NCBI RefSeq assembly: GCF_030247185.1
Contig: NC_080572.1
Span: 35,014,971-35,078,970, forward strand
Direction of reading: 5' to 3'
Source of the DNA: Malaya genurostris
Taxonomy: Eukaryota; Arthropoda; Insecta; Diptera; Culicidae
DNA: 64,000 bases
The notes under the pieces were generated by a model. It did not search any database. It was not told the DNA's origin and worked only from the letters and a program-made list of their open reading frames with translations. Position 1 is the first letter of the stretch; the number at the start of each line of letters is the position of its first letter. This document shows, in pieces, positions 58,471-64,000 of the stretch. A program made the position numbers and the translations under genes.

Positions 58471-61400
58471 TGATTCTACATGAGAAAGACAAGAAGTAAT
58501 TTTTTTCTTCGCGTGCAAGCAATGTGTGCCTTAGTCTGCTTAGATTTTGTAAGTATATTTCTCAGCGCACGATTTTAAAACAATCAGACTATTATTCTAT
58601 TATTATTGTGCTCGAATTCATTATCTTTCATTGTCTATTATTGTACTACTTATCTCGCAATTATCAATAAATGGTTCAATATTATATCAAGTACCATAGA
58701 TAAAAGTTATTCAGAATGAATCCAAAGTTTATGCTCATGCGTACCTCTACTCACATACATTGTTTCGAGACAGAGGTCCATGTAGACGCGAAGCAGTCCA
58801 TGTAGACACCGAATAATCTCGATTGTTTAAAACAACAATTTGATCAGATGTCTATCAAACCAAAAAAAAACTAATTGTTTTAAACCGGGAAATCTTGTAT
58901 TCAAGCCTAAATCTCCTTACTGTAAACTAGAGCTTGATTGGTTAGCACGAATGCTGATTGTTTGAAGCAAACACTGACTGAATGAAACCAGATTTGTTAT
59001 ACTTTATATATCAACTAAAACAATCTTTGGAACTACCCAGAAATTACTGATTTTTACAATATCTTTTTTCAATCGGTATTCGCAGGCTTCCAAAAAGGAA
59101 TAATTGGAGTAGATAAGGTTTATGGTTGAGGAAAGCTGGGGTGGAATATATTGTTGATTTATTCCATTTCGTTTGAATTATCCTTGGTTATAAGTAAATA
59201 ATATTTTACATGAAAATTCTGCAGTCCCGGGTTATATTATTAGACTCATGTGGAAAAATTAATATTTCTCTAAAATATGAATTGTAACTTCCAACGGTGA
59301 AAAAATGATTTAGAAATCGTGGTACACAGTCACTGCTTGAAACGGCTATCTACGTATTTAGAAAAGAACACAGGCCCCGTTCTTGACAGGTTAGGAGATT
59401 TTTCCAAGTATCAATTTTATAGAGGATGTTTGGGACTTTTAAATTGTGAAGTTTCTAAGCATGCTCCAACAACCAAGCAGGATCTGATTCGTGTACACAA
59501 TGAAACCGGGAAAACATTACAACATTAATGTCATCGTAATCAGTATTGTCCCCTACACAACTCAGTAATTTTTTGCTCTCGTGTGTTCCGCCTTATATTT
59601 CCACCGTTACAATTCAGCAAACGCAGCATTGAAGGTTTGCAAAATTGTCACAATCAATCAACAAGTACGTGCGATTATCGACATTCAGAAGTGTGAACCA
59701 AGCATGTCAATTTTATTCGAATTCACAATTCACTTCATCCGGTTATGTCTTTGACATTACCCACCCGCATTTTATCAGCTCTACTGATTTTCAAACTTCT
59801 TGATCATCAAATATTTTCATTAAGAATTCATTAAATAGTTTGTTAGTTGTGGTTTGATTGATTAAATTAATATTAAAATGGAAATATGGAAATGGAAATG
59901 TCGTTACACTCTTGATCAATGATTAAAATATTCAATTTTGGAATATGAACTCTCATATCTGCTACATTTATTCTCAACATGCTCATTGCTCACATAATTA
60001 TTTCACTCCAATTTTTCATTATCTGCGCTCGGAATTTCCCGCAATTTCACTTACACATTCGTCTCCGGTTTGGTTCCGCAGCAGCGCTATCGGAATCAGT
60101 TTATATGCACATCAAATTTTCCGCACCAGTGCACAGTTTTAATCCTTTAATCCTTTTTTAATTTAAATTTTCTCTCGCCGACACATGAACACTCGAATAG
60201 CGCAGCCAAATCCGTGCTTCACCGAACTTTTCAATTACTGTAAAAATTCCAACGCAGCTTGCTTCCATTTAGGGCCAAAAATCAACGCCAGCTGGGATTA
60301 ACACTTCATATTCAAGCCAGAACTTTGATACACTGGTCTTTACTTCTCTTTTGGGCTCTTTCACACAACGTAATTCACAGCATTGTACCGCTTTGTAAGC
60401 TCAAACAATTTTTGTTTGCGAAAAAATAAAACATTCCCGCTATCAGTACTTCACCCGTGCTGAAATCCACCTGAACAAAACACACCCCACACGAATTCCG
60501 AAAATGCTAGTTGATCCGATGGTATTGTCAGAAAAAATCCTTGCCGGTATCAATTTCCGCACAATGACCACTTAAACCACGCACTGAACTATCCTTCAGG
60601 GTATGGACAATATCCTAAAACATGTAGCTAGGTGCCAACGTAACAACGGCTAGCACCACCATCGAATGAGCTCCAATACGTAACACGTTCCAACTGCTAC
60701 TGAGCGCAAAAACATCGAGTTCCAAAAGTAAAAAGGATATCTAACGCAACACATTTTTCCGGGAAGCCACACCATCCCAAAGAGGAGAAAAAAGTAATGT
60801 TGCATCATTCCCATCATCGTCATCATCATCATCATCATCAATATTCATTCAAAGAAAGTGAGAGAGAGAGAGAATCCAAAAGAATCCCTGCTGGTCGGAA
60901 AACTCTCTTAGTTTTTACGGGTAGTGGGTGCCGGTATTGTGTGTACATTTGGCGGTTGGCGGTAGTGTTTCCCCCAGTTCTACCAACGAGAAAAATATTC
61001 TCTCACTTTTTCTCCTCTCGTGAAAGATCAACGATGAACATGTGGAATTCGTTAGAAGTTTACATAAAAACAGAGAGCAGCTACCACGTGTTTTCTCGAA
61101 AGGCGATGCTATAAGAGACCGCATGCACCATGTGCTCGTTGAAAAAACAATCATACTCTCAGAGCGAAAATCAATCCTTTTTTTGTTCAGCTTATTACAT
61201 GATACGGCTTGAAACCGGTCAGCAAACGAACAGGTAAATCTAAATAAATAGGGTTAGCAATTGTACCAATTACAGTCGCAATGACGCTGATGAGATTAAT
61301 CGATACATGTTCGGAATGATGAATGGAAGTTGATATAGAAAAAAGCTGAGTAGTCATCAATAGATCATTCGATATTAATTTTAAAATCTTAACTTACTCG

Positions 61401-63000
61401 TTAGGTCGTACGATGATCCTAATTCTTTCCTACTAAGTCCATGACCAGTCATCACATTTGCTAATGCGCTCCTGTCGACTCGAAACCATCTTCCGGAAGC
61501 CATAAATTCACAATCATCTCGTCGTTACCACCTTATCCATGTTATGTTCCAAGCCATCGAACCCGTAGTGGCAACCGGAGACCGATCGATACAACAGCAC
61601 CACCGGTGTCCGGTATAACTGAGTGCCTCCCACGCGGGCCGGAATCTTTCCATCAAACAATGCTGAGAGCAAATTTTTTGCCAGATGAGAACTCGCAAAC
61701 AGAATATGAAATGTCCTTCTGCTAGTGGCAAACCTATTTAGCGTTGGTAGTACTTCGTTCGGAAAATGTTTAATTCCAACTGATTTATTGGTCAAATATG
61801 TCGCTGTTTAGCGGAGGATTCCCCCGGTGCGATGGTAAACCCTCGTCGAAGATATCCCGTCTCCGTTCGAAATATCGCGCACTCGATGGCAGTCAAATTT
61901 AGCCAACAACTGCTGCTGATGCTGCTGACTTCGAACACGTTAGAGAATATAAATATCGGTCCTAAACTGAGACACCCCCGGGGAGATGTTCGAACAAGTC
62001 ATATAGAGAGGGAGGGTTGTTTATGTCCATTTGGCCAAATCGTAAGCTTAGGTTCAACCCGGTAGCAACTGGTGCAGAATTCGATAGAAAGTAAACGAAA
62101 GTAGTGTGGAATGGAGAACAAAGTTAGGCTAAACTGTTGGTTGTAGCAGCAACAAAAGGAAAGATAATCCAAATAAGCTTTGGCTGTCTTCGGGACAGTC
62201 TGGTTCGATATAGTTGCTGCACTTAGGGTGGAATGAAGACGAAAAACTGATGAGATTATTTAAACATTTTCGAACATGCCCAATTTTCATATGATTTGTA
62301 CCATCAAGAGCCACCCCAGTACGAGTTCTTTCATCCGTGCCATGGCTCATTGACAGAAGACTGTGTAATGTTAGAAAATCCATACTAGAGAGGGGAATGT
62401 ACGAAACATAGATCGTGTGTATTAAACTGTTGACAAATGACAAGCAATAATGTTGGGTCGAGTGGCAGAAGCAGAAGTAGGAATGGATGAAAACTAGAAA
62501 AAATGTACTTCGCAAAGGGGTGCATCAGACGGAGATGCAAACATTAATCCAATGGGACACATTTATCGAGCAAAAAAAAGAAGGGAGAAACGATCCCTGC
62601 TTGGGAGATTCAGCAATTTGACTGATGGCCAATAATTGCGGTGTGTTGGTCTCAAAAAGCTTCCTTCCTCCTGATCCCTGGCGGAGAAAATGATGAATTA
62701 TTTTGCCAAGTGTAAATATTTAACTTTCATCAATCTGAGGGTGAACGAGATAGTTATTATGTTATGTATCTACCATTGCTTAATTTTATGCGTAATGCAT
62801 TGGGCGATGAGACGATACTTCTGACAAATAAAATAAATCGTGATTTAAATGCATTGTGTGAGAATTTTTTAGGTTAAACCACCCGCCAGCAGGATGGCGC
62901 AATCACTCTTGTTCAAAGCAAAACTGGCTTTGCGAACGTCCCGCAATTGATTCGATACTGAACTGAATTCTCGATGTTGGATCTTGAACTGAGCTCTGGA
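58471..63000. other. Gene-free stretch, unassigned
   Basis: No gene recognised. A CAT trinucleotide run lies at about 60810-60840. Bases 59940-61150 and 61430-62120 are more complex and GC-richer, with many short open frames on both strands but no domain that I recognise. They may be conserved non-coding DNA. Confidence 0.4.
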
Positions 63001-63790
63001 CCTGAAATAACCGGAATGATGCACTTGCATTATTTCCTGTTTAAACTACAATGAACGGAATATATGAACTTATCAGAAACTTATCATTCTCTCAGAGGGA
63101 TGTGTACTCATACTTGTTTTGATCTCGTCGAGCTGTGTCTAATGGTATATAACAATCAGTTTCTGGAGCTCCGATCAAAATTTGGTTTCTCCGGTAATTC
63201 TATATCCTTTATATAGAGAAAGGTAAAAACCGAGCATGTTCAGCATGCGCTCGGGCGTCAAGCAGCTCAATTTTATAGTCATATCCTTATGGCAACCCCT
63301 ACTCTAGCAACCATTACACGCCGCATCACAAGTTCAGCTTTTTCCTTCGCTTCGCCGTCAGATGCTGTTTTTAAATTTCTCGTCATAGTTGCATTCGTTG
63401 GCCTTTTACCAATGTGCTTTCCCCGTAAGATAGTGAGCTAATTTAAAATTTGATAAGGGCAGTTCCACGCTCTACAAGAGTACCACGAAACGAGTGTTTC
63501 AAGAATATTTTAAAATTGATCCAATTTTTTCCTCAACAAATATTTTGTATTTCTTTCTTATTCAGGTTCCCAACTGCTATAGTGTGATGCCAGAAATTAA
63601 TTGCAGAAGAAAAATAAAGATCAACTGGTTCCTATTTGGATGAATCTTTTCCCATATCTACAGTGTGACTAATCATTGGTTTTGCACAAACGGAAAGGTT
63701 TTTCCATTGTAATGGTTCTAACCTTATGATCATTTGCCTCTTCGGGTTACCAACTCGACTAAGACTGATTTTTTTCAAGAATTCAAGTTA
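63001..63790. repeat. Culicine-repeat fragments and unassigned DNA
   Basis: Bases 63000-63240 carry 'agaaacttatcattctctcag', 'ctgtgtctaatggtatata' and 'agagaaaggtaaaaac', resembling the right end of the culicine repeat. The remainder shows nothing recognisable. Confidence 0.4.
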
Positions 63791-64000
63791 TTGATAAAAA
63801 CGTGCTTAATCCACCTAGCAGTGAGATGATACCTTTTTTTTATCAATCCGCATGTGTTTTTTGCATGAATATTCTTCGGTATTTCAGTTCTCATGACATT
63901 ATTTTAATGACCATCGAATTAAGCGGCAATTTGAGATTTTATTCACTCATTACTCTGTAATATCGAAACTGCAAATCGGATCGAATTTGAATCTAAAAGT
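63791..64000. repeat. Culicine dispersed repeat, left end, cut by the window
   Basis: It opens 'ttaatccacctagcagtgag' and 'gatacctttttttt', matching the left end of the 2953 copy, and includes 'cgaaactgcaaatcggatcg' at the window edge. Confidence 0.6.

Noticed and set aside
61514..61795. 93-codon minus-strand frame as a host gene
   Set aside because: Overlaps other frames in the same block and has no recognisable domain or splice context.

Overview
The window looks like nuclear DNA of a culicine mosquito. It is AT-rich with no prokaryotic gene order, and most of what can be named is transposable elements of types common in mosquitoes: Jockey-clade and I-superfamily non-LTR retrotransposons, tRNA-derived SINEs, a DD41D mariner, TA-target MITEs and a degraded Ty3/gypsy element. 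A dispersed repeat recurs throughout, with the recognisable phrases 'ccggaaccggaagtcgg', 'cctttcatttgaatctaag' and 'atcggttcagccatctctg', and I know it from culicine assemblies. The species call is inference. I found no host protein-coding gene that I can name, so the window is probably intergenic or a very large intron.

Layout. 1-15 kb: single-copy-looking AT-rich DNA with small repeats (a composite TA element at 2.5-4.5 kb, a reverse SINE at 6.6 kb, an I-like LINE tail at 9.0 kb, a SINE at 9.4 kb, a mariner scrap at 9.9 kb, a TA MITE at 12.2 kb). 15.5-20 kb: a gypsy relic (gag scrap, RNase H end, integrase, polypurine tract, 3' LTR) whose LTR carries a 1.2-kb foreign insert; a solo LTR of the same family lies at 41.4 kb. 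23.1-23.5 kb: 51 perfect copies of a heptamer. 28.2-32.9 kb: a full-length Jockey-clade LINE (copy A) with target-site duplications, an intact ORF2, and an ORF1 broken by a 14-bp tandem duplication. 33.6-34.5 kb: an internally deleted DD41D mariner. 37.4-40.0 kb: LINE copy B, 5'-truncated and nearly identical to A. 46.4-51.7 kb: LINE copy C, old and carrying two nested insertions, one a near-perfect fold-back. 53.0-57.4 kb: an I-superfamily LINE (copy D) with an intact 1226-residue ORF2. 57.5-64 kb: culicine repeats and unassigned DNA.

How the parts relate. The LINEs encode their own mobilisation (RNA-binding ORF1; endonuclease plus reverse transcriptase ORF2; RNase H as well in D). SINEs and MITEs depend on proteins made elsewhere. 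Nesting gives relative ages: C is older than its fold-back and its 560-bp TIR element; the SINE at 45.0 kb is older than the MITE inside it; the gypsy LTR is older than its insert. A, B and D have clean duplications, poly(A) tails and open frames, so they are recent. The most unusual signals are a short tract in copy B that matches C instead of A and includes a shared stop codon, the fold-back insertion, the LTR insert with a 22-bp flanking duplication, and a mariner deletion shared by two copies.
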